A DNA stretch of 64,000 nt from Klebsiella spallanzanii (GCF_902158555.1 NZ_CABGGS010000046.1:62001-126000), one strand, 5' to 3'; positions 30,706-41,330 are shown, numbered from the stretch's first letter. Notes: generated from the sequence alone by a model not told the origin. A program made the numbers and translations.

Positions 30706-31471
30706 GACATTTGATCCCCGTAGTGTGTGGTTCGTTGGCGCAGGGCCGGGCGATCGTGAGCTGATTACCCTCAAGGGCTACCGATTGCTACAGCAGGCTG
30801 AGGTGGTTATCTACGCCGGGTCGCTGATTAACACCGAGTTGCTGGAGTATTGCCCGGCAGGAGCTGAGTGCCACGACAGCGCCGAACTGCATCTGGAGCA
30901 AATTCTCGACCTGATGGAGGCGGGCGTAAAAGCCGGGAAAACGGTGGTGCGTTTACAGACCGGAGACGTCTCGCTATACGGCTCGGTCCGCGAGCAGGGC
31001 GAAGAGCTGACCAAACGCGGCATCGACTGGCAGGTGGTGCCGGGCGTCAGCGCATTTTTGGGCGCGGCGGCGGAGCTGGGCGTCGAGTACACCGTTCCTG
31101 AAGTCTCTCAGAGCCTGATTATCACCCGCCTCGAAGGGCGCACGCCGGTGCCGGAACGCGAGCAGCTTGAATCCTTTGCCAGCCACCAGACCTCGATGGC
31201 GATTTATCTCTCGGTGCAGCGCATTCATCGGGTGGCGGAACGCCTGATAGAAGGCGGCTATCCGGCCACCACGCCGGTGGCGGTTATCTATAAAGCGACC
31301 TGGCCGGAAAGCCAGACCGTGCGCGGCACGTTGGCCGATATCGGCGACAAGGTCCGCGATGCGGGGATCCGTAAAACGGCGCTCATTCTGGTTGGGAATT
31401 TCCTTGGGGATGAGTATCACTACTCAAAACTCTACGCGGCGGACTTTAGCCATGAATACCGTAAAGCCTGA
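30698..31471 (+). CDS. cbiF: Cobalt-precorrin-4 C11-methyltransferase
   Basis: Methylates C-11 of cobalt-precorrin-4. I start at ATG 30698 (257 residues, [19 protein letters not shown]), preceded by a GAAGGA ribosome-binding site, rather than an earlier in-frame start inside cbiT. Canonical methylase segments are [30 protein letters not shown] and [13 protein letters not shown]. Confidence 0.96.
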   Translation: MAETFDPRSVWFVGAGPGDRELITLKGYRLLQQAEVVIYAGSLINTELLEYCPAGAECHDSAELHLEQILDLMEAGVKAGKTVVRLQTGDVSLYGSVREQGEELTKRGIDWQVVPGVSAFLGAAAELGVEYTVPEVSQSLIITRLEGRTPVPEREQLESFASHQTSMAIYLSVQRIHRVAERLIEGGYPATTPVAVIYKATWPESQTVRGTLADIGDKVRDAGIRKTALILVGNFLGDEYHYSKLYAADFSHEYRKA

Positions 31472-32507
31472 ATCTATCGCTCTTTTCTGTCTGACCCCCG
31501 GTGGCGTAACGCTGGCGAAACGGCTGGCGGCGATGCTGCCGTTAACCTGTTTTACCAGCGAGAAGCTGCTGGAGGAGGGGTTTCTGCCCTTTGAAAACGG
31601 TTTCGCCAACGCCGCGCGCGAGGCCTTCAGCAGCTATTCGGCGCTGATTTTCATCGGCGCGACCGGTATCGCGGTGCGCGTGCTGGCGCCGCTGGTTAAT
31701 GACAAGTTCAGCGACCCGGCGGTGGTAGTGATTGATGAACGCGGGCAGCACGTCATCAGCTTGCTCTCCGGCCACGCGGGCGGTGCGAATGCGTTGAGCC
31801 GCTATCTGGCGGGAATGCTCGGTGCGGACCCGGTGATCACCACCGCCACCGACGTTAACGATATGGCGGCCCTCGATACCCTGGCATTCCAGCTTAATGC
31901 GCGAATGACCGACTTCCGCGCGGCGGTGAAAATCGTCAACCAGATGCTGGTCAGCCATCAGCGCGTCGGCCTGTGGTGGGATGAAGAGCTGGATGAAGAC
32001 GTTAATCACTGCGACCGGCGTGGGTTTATTACCGTCTCTGACCTGAATCAGCTTCCCGAATTGGATGCGCTTATCTGTATCACCTTGCGCAACGAACTGC
32101 CGGAGATCGCCATACCGCACTGGAAGCTGGTGCCGCAGCGCGTCGTTGCGGGCATCGGCTGCCGGCGCGATACGCCGTTCCCGCTGTTAGCGGCGCTGCT
32201 GGCGCGTCAGCTTGAGGCACAGCGACTCGATCCTCTGGCGCTGAAAGCCATCGGTAGCGTCACGCTGAAGAAACACGAGCAGGGGCTGATCCAGCTGGCC
32301 TCCTGCTGCCGCGTGCCGTTTGAAACCTTTACCGCTGACGCGCTGCGTGAGCATGAACACCACTTCCCTGCGTCCTCGTTTGTTCGCCAAACGGTGGGGG
32401 TTGGGAGCGTATCGGGTCCGGCGGCGTGGCTGCTGAGCCATGGGCAACTGTTGGGCGAAACCCTGCGCGAACAGGGCGTCACTATTACTTTGGGAGTTTC
32501 ACACTGA
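31452..32507 (+). CDS. cbiG: Cobalt-precorrin-5A hydrolase
   Basis: Opens the delta-lactone of cobalt-precorrin-5A and releases the C-20 carbon as acetaldehyde, the ring-contraction step specific to the anaerobic route. 351 residues from ATG 31452, chosen over an earlier in-frame start lying within cbi[17 protein letters not shown] and [13 protein letters not shown] mark the family; the C-terminal third is a separate CbiG_C domain (about 220-350). Confidence 0.95.
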   Translation: MNTVKPESIALFCLTPGGVTLAKRLAAMLPLTCFTSEKLLEEGFLPFENGFANAAREAFSSYSALIFIGATGIAVRVLAPLVNDKFSDPAVVVIDERGQHVISLLSGHAGGANALSRYLAGMLGADPVITTATDVNDMAALDTLAFQLNARMTDFRAAVKIVNQMLVSHQRVGLWWDEELDEDVNHCDRRGFITVSDLNQLPELDALICITLRNELPEIAIPHWKLVPQRVVAGIGCRRDTPFPLLAALLARQLEAQRLDPLALKAIGSVTLKKHEQGLIQLASCCRVPFETFTADALREHEHHFPASSFVRQTVGVGSVSGPAAWLLSHGQLLGETLREQGVTITLGVSH

Positions 32508-33232
32508 TGTTAAGCGTAATCGGAATTGGCCCTGGCTCACAGTCAATGATGACTATGGAAGCGATTGAGGCGTTACAGGCGGCGGAAATCGTCGTCGGTT
32601 ATAAAACCTACGCCCACCTGGTGAAAGCCTTTACCGGTGATAAGCAGGTGATCAAAACCGGGATGTGCAAAGAGATTGAACGCTGCCAGGCGGCGATTGA
32701 GCTGGCGCAGGCCGGGCATAACGTGGCGCTGATTAGCAGCGGCGACGCCGGTATTTACGGCATGGCGGGACTGGTGCTGGAGCTGGTGAGCAAACAGAAA
32801 CTCGACGTAGAAGTCCGCCTTATTCCAGGGATGACTGCCAGCATCGCCGCCGCCTCGCTGCTGGGCGCGCCGCTGATGCACGACTTCTGTCATATCAGCC
32901 TCAGCGACCTGCTGACGCCGTGGCCGGTGATTGAAAAACGCATTATCGCTGCCGGAGAAGCCGACTTCGTTATCTGTTTTTACAACCCGCGCAGCCGCGG
33001 CCGCGAAGGGCATCTGGCCCGTGCCTTTGAACTGCTGTCTGCCAGTAAAAGCGCACAAACGCCGGTGGGTGTAGTGAAATCAGCCGGGCGCAAAAAGCAG
33101 GAAAAATGGCTGACCACCCTGGGGGAGATGGATTTTGAACCCGTCGATATGACCAGCCTGGTGATCGTAGGCAATAAAGCGACCTATATACAGGATGGCC
33201 TGATGATCACTCCGCGAGGCTATGTGCTGTGA
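32507..33232 (+). CDS. cbiH: Cobalt-precorrin-3 C17-methyltransferase
   Basis: Methylates C-17 and promotes ring contraction. 241 residues from ATG 32507, which overlaps the cbiG stop (TGATG). Signature segments: VIGIGPGSQSMMTMEA at the N-terminus, ALISSGDAGIYGMAGL, and IPGMTASIAAASLLG. Confidence 0.95.
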   Translation: MLSVIGIGPGSQSMMTMEAIEALQAAEIVVGYKTYAHLVKAFTGDKQVIKTGMCKEIERCQAAIELAQAGHNVALISSGDAGIYGMAGLVLELVSKQKLDVEVRLIPGMTASIAAASLLGAPLMHDFCHISLSDLLTPWPVIEKRIIAAGEADFVICFYNPRSRGREGHLARAFELLSASKSAQTPVGVVKSAGRKKQEKWLTTLGEMDFEPVDMTSLVIVGNKATYIQDGLMITPRGYVL

Positions 33233-34014
33233 GCTACGGCGAGGTGCTGGTCATGGGCGGAACCAGCGACGCGCGGGCGCTATGCCAACAGCTGGACGCG
33301 GCGCAGGTCAAATACACCCTGTCGGTGGCAACGCCGACCGGCCAGCAGCTGGCGGGCGATATTCAGGGACAGGTTCGCTGCGGGCGACTTGAGCTGGAGG
33401 AGATGATTGCCTGGCTAAAGGCCAACCGTACCCGCTGGGTCATTGACGCTTCGCATCCCTACGCCGAAGTGGTGAGCCGCAACATCATCCGCGCCTGTGA
33501 AACCGCTGGCGTGTTGCTCAGCCGCTATCAGCGCCCGGAACAGCTTAGCGACCTGACGCATCCACAGCTTTATACCGTGCAGAGCATCGAAGAAGCCTGC
33601 GATGTGGCGCGGGGCTTTGGTCAGCGCGTGCTGCTCACCACGGGAAGCAAAGATCTGGCGCGCTGGCGGGCAGGATTAGGTGAAAAAACGCTGCTAGCTC
33701 GCGTGCTACCGGTAGCCGATGTGATTGCCCAGTGCGCCGAACTTGGCTTTGGCGTCGGCGAGATCTTCGCGCTATGCGGGCCGTTCAGCGCCGAGTTTAA
33801 CGCCGCTTTTTACCGCCAGTGCCGCGCCGACGTGGTGATCACCAAGGCCTCCGGCGCGGAAGGCGGTTATCAGGAAAAAGTACAACCCTGTCTCGATGCC
33901 GGTATCCCCTGCATTGTGATTACGCGCCCGGCACCGCTGGTAACGGGTGAAGAGTTACTGGAAAGTCAGGCTGCCTTCGCCCAACGCTTAGCGCGCTGGC
34001 TGGCCGCTGCTTAA
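33229..34014 (+). CDS. cbiJ: Cobalt-precorrin-6A reductase
   Basis: Pyridine-nucleotide-dependent reduction of cobalt-precorrin-6A. 261 residues with a GTG start at 33229 that overlaps cbiH by 4 bp. VMGGTSDARALCQQL is the N-terminal nucleotide-binding loop and IDASHPYAEVVSRN a conserved active-region motif of the CobK/CbiJ family. Confidence 0.94.
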   Translation: MSYGEVLVMGGTSDARALCQQLDAAQVKYTLSVATPTGQQLAGDIQGQVRCGRLELEEMIAWLKANRTRWVIDASHPYAEVVSRNIIRACETAGVLLSRYQRPEQLSDLTHPQLYTVQSIEEACDVARGFGQRVLLTTGSKDLARWRAGLGEKTLLARVLPVADVIAQCAELGFGVGEIFALCGPFSAEFNAAFYRQCRADVVITKASGAEGGYQEKVQPCLDAGIPCIVITRPAPLVTGEELLESQAAFAQRLARWLAAA

Positions 34015-34024
34015 GGAGTCAGAA

Positions 34025-34819
34025 ATGAAAAAAGCGCTTCTGGTGATCAGTTTTGGCACCAGCTATCCCGACACCTGTGAAAAGAACATTGTCGCCTGCG
34101 AGCGTGAGCTGGCGGCCAGCTGTCCTGACCGCGACACGTTTCGCGCCTTTACCTCCGGGATGATTATTCGCAAGCTCAAGCAGCGTGATGGTATCGAGAT
34201 TGATACGCCGCTGCAGGCTTTGCAGAAGCTCGCCGAACAGGGCTATCAGGATGTGGCGATTCAGTCGCTGCACATCATTAACGGCGATGAATACGAAAAG
34301 ATCGTCCGCGAAGTGCAGAGCATGCGCCCGCTGTTCGCCCGCTTGACGCTGGGCGCGCCGCTGCTGAGCAGCCATGACGATTATGTCCAACTGATGCAGG
34401 CGCTGCGCCAGCAAATGCCGCCGCTTGCTGAGAAAGAAACGGTGGTCTTTATGGGGCACGGTGCCAGTCATCACGCTTTCGCCGCCTACGCCTGCCTGGA
34501 CCATATGATGACCGCCCAGCGCTTTCCGGCGCGAGTGGGCGCGGTCGAGAGCTATCCGGAAGTCGACATTCTTATCGACAGCCTGGGTCAGCAGGGGGTG
34601 ACGGGTGTTCACCTGATGCCGTTGATGCTGGTGGCGGGCGATCATGCCATCAACGACATGGCCTCCGATGAAGAGGACTCCTGGAAAACGTTGTTCAACG
34701 CTGCCGGTATTCCGGCGACGCCGTGGCTTAGCGGGCTGGGAGAAAATCCGGCGGTGCGCGCGATGTTTGTCGCCCACCTGCAGCAGGCGCTGAATCTGGC
34801 AATGGAGGAAGCAGCATGA
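34025..34819 (+). CDS. cbiK: Anaerobic cobaltochelatase (sirohydrochlorin)
   Basis: Inserts Co2+ into sirohydrochlorin without ATP, committing the intermediate to B12. 264 residues; the metal-site residues known from Salmonella CbiK are all present at the same numbers: His145 (GHGASHH), His207 (AGDHAIND) and Glu89 (INGDEY). There is no signal peptide, so a cytoplasmic form. Confidence 0.97.
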   Translation: MKKALLVISFGTSYPDTCEKNIVACERELAASCPDRDTFRAFTSGMIIRKLKQRDGIEIDTPLQALQKLAEQGYQDVAIQSLHIINGDEYEKIVREVQSMRPLFARLTLGAPLLSSHDDYVQLMQALRQQMPPLAEKETVVFMGHGASHHAFAAYACLDHMMTAQRFPARVGAVESYPEVDILIDSLGQQGVTGVHLMPLMLVAGDHAINDMASDEEDSWKTLFNAAGIPATPWLSGLGENPAVRAMFVAHLQQALNLAMEEAA

Positions 34820-35529
34820 GCGGCAAACTGTATGCCCTGAGCACCGGGCCGGGCGCGTCCGACCTGATTACCGTTCGCGCGGCGCGCATTCTTGGCAAGC
34901 TGGATATTCTCTACGCCCCCGCCGGGCGCAAAGGCGGCGACAGCCTGGCGCTCTCCATCGTGCGTGAATATATCGGCGAACAGACCGAAGTGCGCTGCTG
35001 CCATTTCCCGATGAGCGCCGACAGCGCGGAAAAAGAGGCGGTCTGGGACGAGGTCGCCGCCGCGCTGGTGCATGAAGTAGAGGCAGGCAAGCAGGTTGGG
35101 TTTATTACCCTCGGCGACGCCATGCTGTTCAGCACCTGGGTGTTCCTACTCCAGCGTATCGGCTGTGCGGACTGGCTGGAGATTGTTCCTGGCGTCACCT
35201 CTTTCGCCGCCATTGCCGCGCGTTCAAAAACGCCGCTGGCCATGGAGCAACAGTCGCTGGCGGTGGTCTCCTGCACCGCGCCGGAAGAAGAAATTGAACA
35301 GGCGCTGCGCCAGCATGAAAGCCTGGTGCTGATGAAAGTGTATGGCCGCTTTGCGCGTATCAAAGCCCTGCTGGCCAAAAACGGCCTGCTCGATGCCGCG
35401 CTGATGATGTCCGAGGCCACGCTGCCCGGCGAACAGTGCTGGCGTCATCTGAATGATGTCAGCGACGAACAGCCGCTGCCCTATTTTTCGACCATCCTGG
35501 TGAATAAACAGTGGGAGTATGCAGAATGA
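34816..35529 (+). CDS. cbiL: Cobalt-precorrin-2 C20-methyltransferase
   Basis: Adds the C-20 methyl group to cobalt-precorrin-2, the first methylation after cobalt insertion. 237 residues with STGPGASDLITVRAARIL near the N-terminus, ITLGDAMLFSTWVF (about 95-108) and IVPGVTSFAAIAA (about 123-135). Overlaps cbiK by 4 bp. Confidence 0.96.
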   Translation: MSGKLYALSTGPGASDLITVRAARILGKLDILYAPAGRKGGDSLALSIVREYIGEQTEVRCCHFPMSADSAEKEAVWDEVAAALVHEVEAGKQVGFITLGDAMLFSTWVFLLQRIGCADWLEIVPGVTSFAAIAARSKTPLAMEQQSLAVVSCTAPEEEIEQALRQHESLVLMKVYGRFARIKALLAKNGLLDAALMMSEATLPGEQCWRHLNDVSDEQPLPYFSTILVNKQWEYAE

Positions 35530-36272
35530 AACTTGAACAACAGCTAAAACAGCTGTCTTTCAGCGGGTTAGCTGCGGCGCTATTGCTGATAGTGGTTCCC
35601 GAAAAGGCCTTCGCGATGCACATCATGGAGGGATTTTTACCGCCGATGTGGGCCCTGGCATGGTGGCTGCTGTTTCTGCCTTGTCTGTGGTACGGGCTGG
35701 TGCGCCTGCGCCGTATCGTGCAGGAAGATAACAATCAGAAGGTGCTGCTGGCGCTGTGCGGAGCGTTTATTTTTGTGCTCTCGGCGCTGAAAATACCTTC
35801 CGTCACCGGAAGCTGTTCGCACCCGACCGGCGTTGGCCTGGCGGTCATTCTGTTCGGGCCGGGCGTGGTGGCGATCCTTGGCGCTATCGTGCTGCTGTTC
35901 CAGGCGCTGTTGCTGGCGCATGGCGGGCTGACAACGCTCGGCGCGAACGGCATGTCGATGGCGGTAATCGGGCCGATAGTCGGCTATATGGTGTGGAAAA
36001 TGGCCTGCCGGGCGGGGATTCGCCGCGACGTTGGGGTCTTCCTCTGCGCGATGCTGGCAGATCTGGTGACCTACTTTGTCACCTCCGTGCAGCTTGGCGT
36101 GGCCTTCCCGGATCCGACTGCGGGCGCAACCGGCTCGATCGTCAAATTTATGGGGATCTTCTGCCTGACGCAGATCCCGATCGCCATCGCTGAAGGGTTG
36201 TTAACCGTCATGATCTACGACCAGTTGACCAAACGTCAGCTGATCACCGCACAGACCGCACAGGGGCATTAA
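35526..36272 (+). CDS. cbiM: Cobalt ECF transporter component CbiM
   Basis: Substrate-binding membrane subunit (S component) of the CbiMNQO cobalt importer. 248 residues from ATG 35526, which overlaps the cbiL stop by 4 bp. A signal-like N-terminus is followed by AMHIMEGFLPPMWA; the Met-His at the mature N-terminus is the cobalt ligand region in the family. Several hydrophobic membrane segments follow. Confidence 0.95.
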   Translation: MKLEQQLKQLSFSGLAAALLLIVVPEKAFAMHIMEGFLPPMWALAWWLLFLPCLWYGLVRLRRIVQEDNNQKVLLALCGAFIFVLSALKIPSVTGSCSHPTGVGLAVILFGPGVVAILGAIVLLFQALLLAHGGLTTLGANGMSMAVIGPIVGYMVWKMACRAGIRRDVGVFLCAMLADLVTYFVTSVQLGVAFPDPTAGATGSIVKFMGIFCLTQIPIAIAEGLLTVMIYDQLTKRQLITAQTAQGH

Positions 36273-36273
36273 C

Positions 36274-36555
36274 ATGAAAAAGACGCTGATATTGTTAGCG
36301 ATGGTGGTGGCGCTGGTGATCCTGCCGTTCTTTATTAATCACGGCGGGGAATATGGCGGTTCGGACGGCGAGGCTGAGAGCCAGATTCAGGTGGTTGCAC
36401 CGCACTATGAGCCATGGTTCCAGCCGCTGTACGAACCGGCGAGCGGGGAGATTGAAAGTCTGCTGTTTACCCTCCAGGGCTCTCTTGGCGCGGCGGTGAT
36501 TTTCTATATTTTGGGTTACAGCAAAGGCAGACAACGCCGTGATGACCGGGTTTGA
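36274..36555 (+). CDS. cbiN: Cobalt ECF transporter accessory protein CbiN
   Basis: Small membrane protein of 93 residues with two membrane helices (about 5-22 and 65-84) around a short extracytoplasmic loop that helps load cobalt into CbiM. It lies one base after cbiM and overlaps cbiQ. Confidence 0.95.
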   Translation: MKKTLILLAMVVALVILPFFINHGGEYGGSDGEAESQIQVVAPHYEPWFQPLYEPASGEIESLLFTLQGSLGAAVIFYILGYSKGRQRRDDRV

Positions 36556-37219
36556 CAGACTAAGCTATCAGAGCCGCTGGTTTCACGTCGCGCCAGAGCG
36601 CAAGTTTCTGTTCTGGCTGCTGCTGATGGTGCTGGCCTTTACCCTGCCCCCGCTGGGGCAGGGGATTGAAATGGTGCTGATTGCCGCCTTAACTTGTTGG
36701 CTGTTGCGGGTTTCATTATGGCGCTGGTGCCGCTGGATGGCGCTACCGTTCGGCTTCCTGCTGATCGGCGTGCTGACCATTCTGTTTAGCATCAGCCGCG
36801 ATCCGCATGCTCTGCTGGTGAGCGTTCCGCTGGGAAGCTACTGGCTGGGCATCACGTCAGCGGGGCTGAACACCGCTAATGAGACCTTCTGGCGCAGCCT
36901 GGCGGCGCTGGCGTCAACCTTCTGGCTAGTGCTGAACCTGCCGTTCCCGCAGCTGATTTTGCTGCTTAAGCGCGGTCGGGTACCACGACTGTTGACCGAG
37001 CAAATCCTGCTGACCTGGCGCTTTATTTTTATTCTGTTGGACGAAGCGCTGGCGATTCACCGTGCGCAAACTTTGCGTTTTGGCTACCGTAGCGTGCCGA
37101 AAGGCTATCGCTCGCTGGCGATGTTGGTGGGGTTGCTGTTTACCCGCGTGATGATCCGCTACCAACAAATGAGCACCACGCTGGATATCAAACTGTACCA
37201 GGGTGATTTTCACCTCTAA
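36542..37219 (+). CDS. cbiQ: Cobalt ECF transporter permease CbiQ
   Basis: T component coupling CbiM to the ATPase CbiO. 225 residues from ATG 36542; the codon before it is an in-frame GTG that could also serve. Several membrane helices, then a cytoplasmic region with RAQTLRFGYRS (about 175-185), a likely coupling helix. Confidence 0.94.
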   Translation: MTGFDRLSYQSRWFHVAPERKFLFWLLLMVLAFTLPPLGQGIEMVLIAALTCWLLRVSLWRWCRWMALPFGFLLIGVLTILFSISRDPHALLVSVPLGSYWLGITSAGLNTANETFWRSLAALASTFWLVLNLPFPQLILLLKRGRVPRLLTEQILLTWRFIFILLDEALAIHRAQTLRFGYRSVPKGYRSLAMLVGLLFTRVMIRYQQMSTTLDIKLYQGDFHL

Positions 37220-37227
37220 GGATAAGT

Positions 37228-38043
37228 ATGCTTGCCACGACCGATCTCTGGTTTCGCTATCAGGATGAGCCGGTGCTGAAGGGGCTGACGCTGGATTTTT
37301 CTCACCATTCCGTGACCGGGCTGGTGGGGGCAAACGGCTGCGGAAAATCCACGCTTTTTATGAACCTGAGCGGCCTGCTGCGCCCGCAAAAAGGGGCGGT
37401 GTTGTGGCAAGGGAAGCCGCTGGATTATGGCAAGCGCGGCCTGCTGGCGCTGCGTCAACAGGTGGCGACCGTTTTTCAGGACCCTGACCAGCAGATCTTT
37501 TATACCGATATCGACAGCGATATCGCCTTCAGCCTGCGCAACCTGGGCGTTGCGGAAGATGAAGTCGCCCGCCGGGTGGACGATGCGCTGACCCTGGTTG
37601 ATGCGCAGTCTTTTCGTCAACAGCCGATTCAGTGCCTGAGCCACGGGCAGAAAAAGCGCGTGGCGATCGCCGGAGCGCTGGTGCTGCAGGCACGCTATTT
37701 ACTGCTTGATGAGCCCACGGCGGGCCTCGATCCCTCCGGGCGCGCGCAGATGATTGACGTCATCAAGCGCATTGTCGATCAAGGCAACCACGTGGTGATC
37801 TCCAGCCACGATATCGATCTGATTTATGAAGTCAGCGATGCGGTTTACGTTTTGCGTCGCGGCGAAGTGCTGGCGCACGGTGAACCCGGCGAGGTATTTT
37901 CCCGCAGCGAACTCATGACGCAAGCCGGACTCACTCAGCCGTGGCTGGTGAAACTGCATGCGCAGCTGGGACTGCCGCTGTGCAAAACCGAAGGCGAGTT
38001 TTTTGAGCGGATGCGAAATCATGCAATGAAGGAGGCGTCATGA
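37228..38043 (+). CDS. cbiO: Cobalt ECF transporter ATPase CbiO
   Basis: ABC ATPase energising cobalt uptake with CbiMNQ. 271 residues: Walker [10 protein letters not shown] (about 34-42), signature [15 protein letters not shown], Walker [13 protein letters not shown], and the switch His in VISSHDIDL. Overlaps cbiP by 4 bp. Confidence 0.96.
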   Translation: MLATTDLWFRYQDEPVLKGLTLDFSHHSVTGLVGANGCGKSTLFMNLSGLLRPQKGAVLWQGKPLDYGKRGLLALRQQVATVFQDPDQQIFYTDIDSDIAFSLRNLGVAEDEVARRVDDALTLVDAQSFRQQPIQCLSHGQKKRVAIAGALVLQARYLLLDEPTAGLDPSGRAQMIDVIKRIVDQGNHVVISSHDIDLIYEVSDAVYVLRRGEVLAHGEPGEVFSRSELMTQAGLTQPWLVKLHAQLGLPLCKTEGEFFERMRNHAMKEAS

Positions 38044-39563
38044 CGCTGGCAATTATGTTACAGGGCACCGCTTCCGACGTCGGTAAAAGCGTGCTGGTGG
38101 CGGGCCTGTGCCGTATTTTTTATCAGGACGGGCAGCGTACCGCGCCGTTTAAATCGCAGAATATGGCGCTCAATTCTGGTATCACGCCGGATGGCAAAGA
38201 GATGGGGCGCGCGCAGATTTTCCAGGCCGAAGCGGCGGGAATTACGCCGGATGTGCGCATGAACCCGGTGCTGCTTAAACCGACCAGCGACCGTAAAGCA
38301 CAGGTGGTGCTGATGGGTAAGGTGGCGACCGATATGGACGCGGTGAGCTATCACGAATACAAGCCGCGCCTGCGCGAGCAGATCCTTTCGGTCTATAACA
38401 GCCTGGCCGCTGAGCATGATGTGCTGGTGCTGGAAGGGGCGGGCAGCCCGGCGGAGATCAACCTGCGCGACCGCGACATCGTCAATATGGGCATGGCCGA
38501 AATGGCGCAGTGCCCGGTGATCCTCGTGGCGGATATCGACCGCGGCGGCGTCTTCGCCTCCATTTACGGCACCCTCGCGCTTCTGCACGACCATGAACGT
38601 GCGCGGGTCAAAGGGGTGATCATTAACAAATTTCGCGGCGACGTGACGCTGCTTTACTCGGGTATCGAGCAGATAGAAGCGCTGACCAACGTCCCGGTGC
38701 TCGGCGTGATGCCGTGGCTGGATGTTGATCTCGAAGACGAGGACGGTGTAGCGCTGCAAAAGGGTAAATACCTGCGTACCGACAGGCGCGATATTGAGAT
38801 TGCCGTGGTTCAGGTGCCGCATATTTCCAACTTTACCGACTTCAACGCGCTGGCGGCGCAGCCGGACGTTCGCGTGCGCTATGTTCGCCAGCCGCAGGAG
38901 CTGGCGGGGGTTGATATGGTGATCCTGCCGGGCAGCAAAAATACGCTCGGCGATCTGCTCTGGCTGCGCGAAAGCGGGATGGCGCACGCGGTGCTGCAGG
39001 CCCAGCGTCAGGGCGTGCCGGTGCTGGGGATCTGCGGTGGCTATCAGATGCTCGGCGAAACCATTATTGATGAGGTGGAATCGGGGCTTGGCACGCAGCC
39101 GGGGCTGGGTTTGCTCAATACCGTAACTTATTTCGCACAGCATAAAACCACGACTCAGGTCACGGCGACGATGGCTCCGGCGCTACCGGCGTGGCTGGCG
39201 GCAACGGCAGGACTTGCCGTACGTGGCTATGAAATTCATATGGGCGAGACCGAGCTGCACGACGGCTGCCGCTCGCTGATGCAATTACATAAAAACGGGC
39301 TGAGCGTGGCGGACGGCGCGGTGAGCGACGATGGCCTGGCGTTTGGCACCTATCTTCATGGCCTGTTTGATAGCGATGAATTCACCCGCGCGCTGGTTAA
39401 CGGCCTGCGTCAGCGTAAAGGACTGGCGGCGCTGGATAGCGATTTCGAGTATGCGCAGTACAAATCCCAGCAGTTCGATCTGCTGGCCGACGCGATGCGT
39501 CAGCATATCGATATCGGAAAAATCTACGCCATCATGCGTCAACATCAGGAGCCCGTATGCTGA
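38040..39563 (+). CDS. cbiP: Cobyric acid synthase
   Basis: Amidates side chains b, d, e and g of adenosylcobyrinate a,c-diamide using glutamine and ATP. 507 residues: P-loop-like [17 protein letters not shown] at the N-terminus and a C-terminal glutamine amidotransferase domain with nucleophile segment [10 protein letters not shown] (about 329-338) and a conserved His in YEIHMGET. Overlaps cobU by 7 bp. Confidence 0.96.
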   Translation: MTLAIMLQGTASDVGKSVLVAGLCRIFYQDGQRTAPFKSQNMALNSGITPDGKEMGRAQIFQAEAAGITPDVRMNPVLLKPTSDRKAQVVLMGKVATDMDAVSYHEYKPRLREQILSVYNSLAAEHDVLVLEGAGSPAEINLRDRDIVNMGMAEMAQCPVILVADIDRGGVFASIYGTLALLHDHERARVKGVIINKFRGDVTLLYSGIEQIEALTNVPVLGVMPWLDVDLEDEDGVALQKGKYLRTDRRDIEIAVVQVPHISNFTDFNALAAQPDVRVRYVRQPQELAGVDMVILPGSKNTLGDLLWLRESGMAHAVLQAQRQGVPVLGICGGYQMLGETIIDEVESGLGTQPGLGLLNTVTYFAQHKTTTQVTATMAPALPAWLAATAGLAVRGYEIHMGETELHDGCRSLMQLHKNGLSVADGAVSDDGLAFGTYLHGLFDSDEFTRALVNGLRQRKGLAALDSDFEYAQYKSQQFDLLADAMRQHIDIGKIYAIMRQHQEPVC

Positions 39564-40102
39564 CTTTAGTCACCGGCGGGGCGCGCAGCGGTAAAAGTCG
39601 CCATGCCGAAGCGCTGATCGCCCACTCGCCGCAGGTGCTGTATATCGCCACGTCACAGATTTTTGATGATGAGATGGCGGCGCGGATCCAGCACCACCGC
39701 GACGGCAGGCCTGCGCACTGGCGCACGGCTGAGCGCTGGCAGCAGCTTGATGAGCTGATAACGCCGGATAACCATCCCGAAGAAGCGATTTTGCTGGAAT
39801 GCATCACCACCATGGTCACCAATCTACTGTTTGCGCTGGGGGGCGACAGCTCGCCGGACGGCTGGGATTACGCGGCGATGGAGCGGGCGATTGACGCCGA
39901 AATCGCTGTCCTGATTGCCGCCTGCCAGCGCTGCCCGGCTCAGGTGGTACTGGTGACCAACGAAGTGGGGATGGGGATTGTGCCGGAGAACCGTCTGGCC
40001 CGCCATTTCCGCGATATCGCCGGGCGAGTCAACCAGCGCCTTGCGGCGGCGGCGGACGACGTCTGGCTGGTGGTATCGGGCATCGGTGTGAAAATTAAAT
40101 AA
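39557..40102 (+). CDS. cobU: Adenosylcobinamide kinase / guanylyltransferase
   Basis: Phosphorylates adenosylcobinamide and transfers GMP to it, giving adenosylcobinamide-GDP. 181 residues with P-loop TGGARSGKS (6-14) and His46 (IQHHRDG), the residue guanylylated in Salmonella CobU. The C-terminus ([13 protein letters not shown]) is intact. The next enzyme, CobS, which would use its product, is missing downstream. Confidence 0.96.
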   Translation: MLTLVTGGARSGKSRHAEALIAHSPQVLYIATSQIFDDEMAARIQHHRDGRPAHWRTAERWQQLDELITPDNHPEEAILLECITTMVTNLLFALGGDSSPDGWDYAAMERAIDAEIAVLIAACQRCPAQVVLVTNEVGMGIVPENRLARHFRDIAGRVNQRLAAAADDVWLVVSGIGVKIK

Positions 40103-40120
40103 ACAGGCGCTCCGTACCGG

Positions 40121-40150
40121 GAGTTATTCTTCCTGCTGGTTCTGCAGTGA
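40121..40150 (+). pseudogene. cobS: Remnant of the cobS 3' end
   Basis: In the 73-bp gap between cobU and cobT, codons 40121-40147 read ELFFLLVLQ followed by TGA. This resembles the conserved C-terminus of CobS (ELGELVFLLALL in my memory of the Salmonella protein). cobS normally lies exactly here, between cobU and cobT. I read this as the scar of a deletion that removed almost all of cobS and left both neighbours intact. The stretch is short, so chance similarity is possible. Confidence 0.5.
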
Positions 40151-40175
40151 GCCAGCCAATATAACGAGAACCTCT

Positions 40176-41231
40176 ATGCAAAGCTTAACCTCTCTACTGG
40201 GCGCGATCCCTGCGCCTGATGAAAGCGCGATGGCGCGCGCCCGGCTTCATATTGACGGCCTGCTCAAGCCGCCGGGAAGCCTTGGACGCCTTGAAGACCT
40301 GGCCGTTCAGCTCGCGGGAATGCCCGGTCTTGAAGGTGTGCCTCAGGTGAAAAAGAAAGCGCTGCTGGTGATGTGCGCCGACCACGGCGTGTGGGATGAA
40401 GGGGTGGCGATTTCGCCCAAAGTGGTGACCGCGATTCAGGCGGCGAATATGACTCTGGGCAAGACCGGCGTTTGCGTGCTGGCGGCGCAGGCAGGGGCGG
40501 AAATGCATGTGATTGACGTCGGGATTGATGCCGAGCTGATTCCTGGCGTTATCAATATGCGCGTGGCGCGTGGTTGCGGAAATATCGCCGTCGGCCCGGC
40601 AATGAGCCGTGGTCAGGCCGAAGAGCTGCTGTTGGAGGTGATTCGCTATACCCGTGGGCTGGCGGAAGATGGCGTCACGCTGTTTGGCGTTGGTGAGTTG
40701 GGGATGGCGAATACCACCCCGGCGGCGGCGATTGTCAGCGTTCTGACCGGTAGCGATGCGCAAGAAGTGGTGGGGATTGGCGCGAATTTACCGCTGACCA
40801 AAGTCGGTAACAAAGTGGAAGTGGTGCGTCGAGCTATCGCCGTTAACCAGCCTGACGCGAATGATGGTCTGGACGTGCTGGCGAAAGTAGGCGGTTTTGA
40901 TTTATTGGGGATGGCGGGCGTGATGCTGGGCGCGGCTTCCTGTGGATTGCCGGTACTACTCGATGGTTTCCTCTCGTATGCGGCGGCGCTGGCGGCGTGC
41001 CGCATTGCGCCGGAAGTGAAACCCTACCTGATACCGTCGCACTATTCGGCAGAGAAGGGCGCGCGCACGGCGCTGATGCATCTGGAGCTGGATCCGTATC
41101 TCAATATGGGTATGCGTTTGGGCGAGGGCAGCGGCGCGGCGCTGGCCATGCCAATTGTCGAAGCGGCCTGTGCGATGTACCACGATATGGGCATGCTGGC
41201 GGCGAGCAATATTGTTTTGCCGAACAGTTGA
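40176..41231 (+). CDS. cobT: Nicotinate-nucleotide:DMB phosphoribosyltransferase
   Basis: Makes alpha-ribazole 5'-phosphate from nicotinate mononucleotide and dimethylbenzimidazole, the lower ligand of B12. 351 residues, with Glu317 in [11 protein letters not shown] the catalytic base known from Salmonella CobT, and [12 protein letters not shown] near the N-terminus. Last gene of the cbi-cob operon. The 99 bp after it contain only a short GC-rich palindrome and the tRNA terminator. Confidence 0.96.
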   Translation: MQSLTSLLGAIPAPDESAMARARLHIDGLLKPPGSLGRLEDLAVQLAGMPGLEGVPQVKKKALLVMCADHGVWDEGVAISPKVVTAIQAANMTLGKTGVCVLAAQAGAEMHVIDVGIDAELIPGVINMRVARGCGNIAVGPAMSRGQAEELLLEVIRYTRGLAEDGVTLFGVGELGMANTTPAAAIVSVLTGSDAQEVVGIGANLPLTKVGNKVEVVRRAIAVNQPDANDGLDVLAKVGGFDLLGMAGVMLGAASCGLPVLLDGFLSYAAALAACRIAPEVKPYLIPSHYSAEKGARTALMHLELDPYLNMGMRLGEGSGAALAMPIVEAACAMYHDMGMLAASNIVLPNS

Positions 41232-41297
41232 GAAGGCGGAGGGGGGCGGCGCAGCGCCGTTCCCTGAATCAGGCATAAGATTTTGCGGATCGCAGAA

Positions 41298-41323
41298 ACA
41301 AAAAAACACCCTTGAGGGTGTTT
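41298..41323 (-). terminator. Intrinsic terminator of the tRNA-Met cluster
   Basis: On the minus strand: AACACCC-TCAA-GGGTGTT followed by a run of T (the A-run at 41299-41306 on the plus strand). It lies 8 bp past the last tRNA. It may also catch cbi-cob transcripts coming from the other side, although the plus-strand T run is weak. Confidence 0.8.
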
Positions 41324-41330
41324 AAAATGT

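Noticed and set aside
38058-39143. 361-codon open frame on the minus strand within cbiP
   Set aside because: Antisense shadow of a complete cbiP with all catalytic motifs; His/Arg-rich composition, no recognisable domain.
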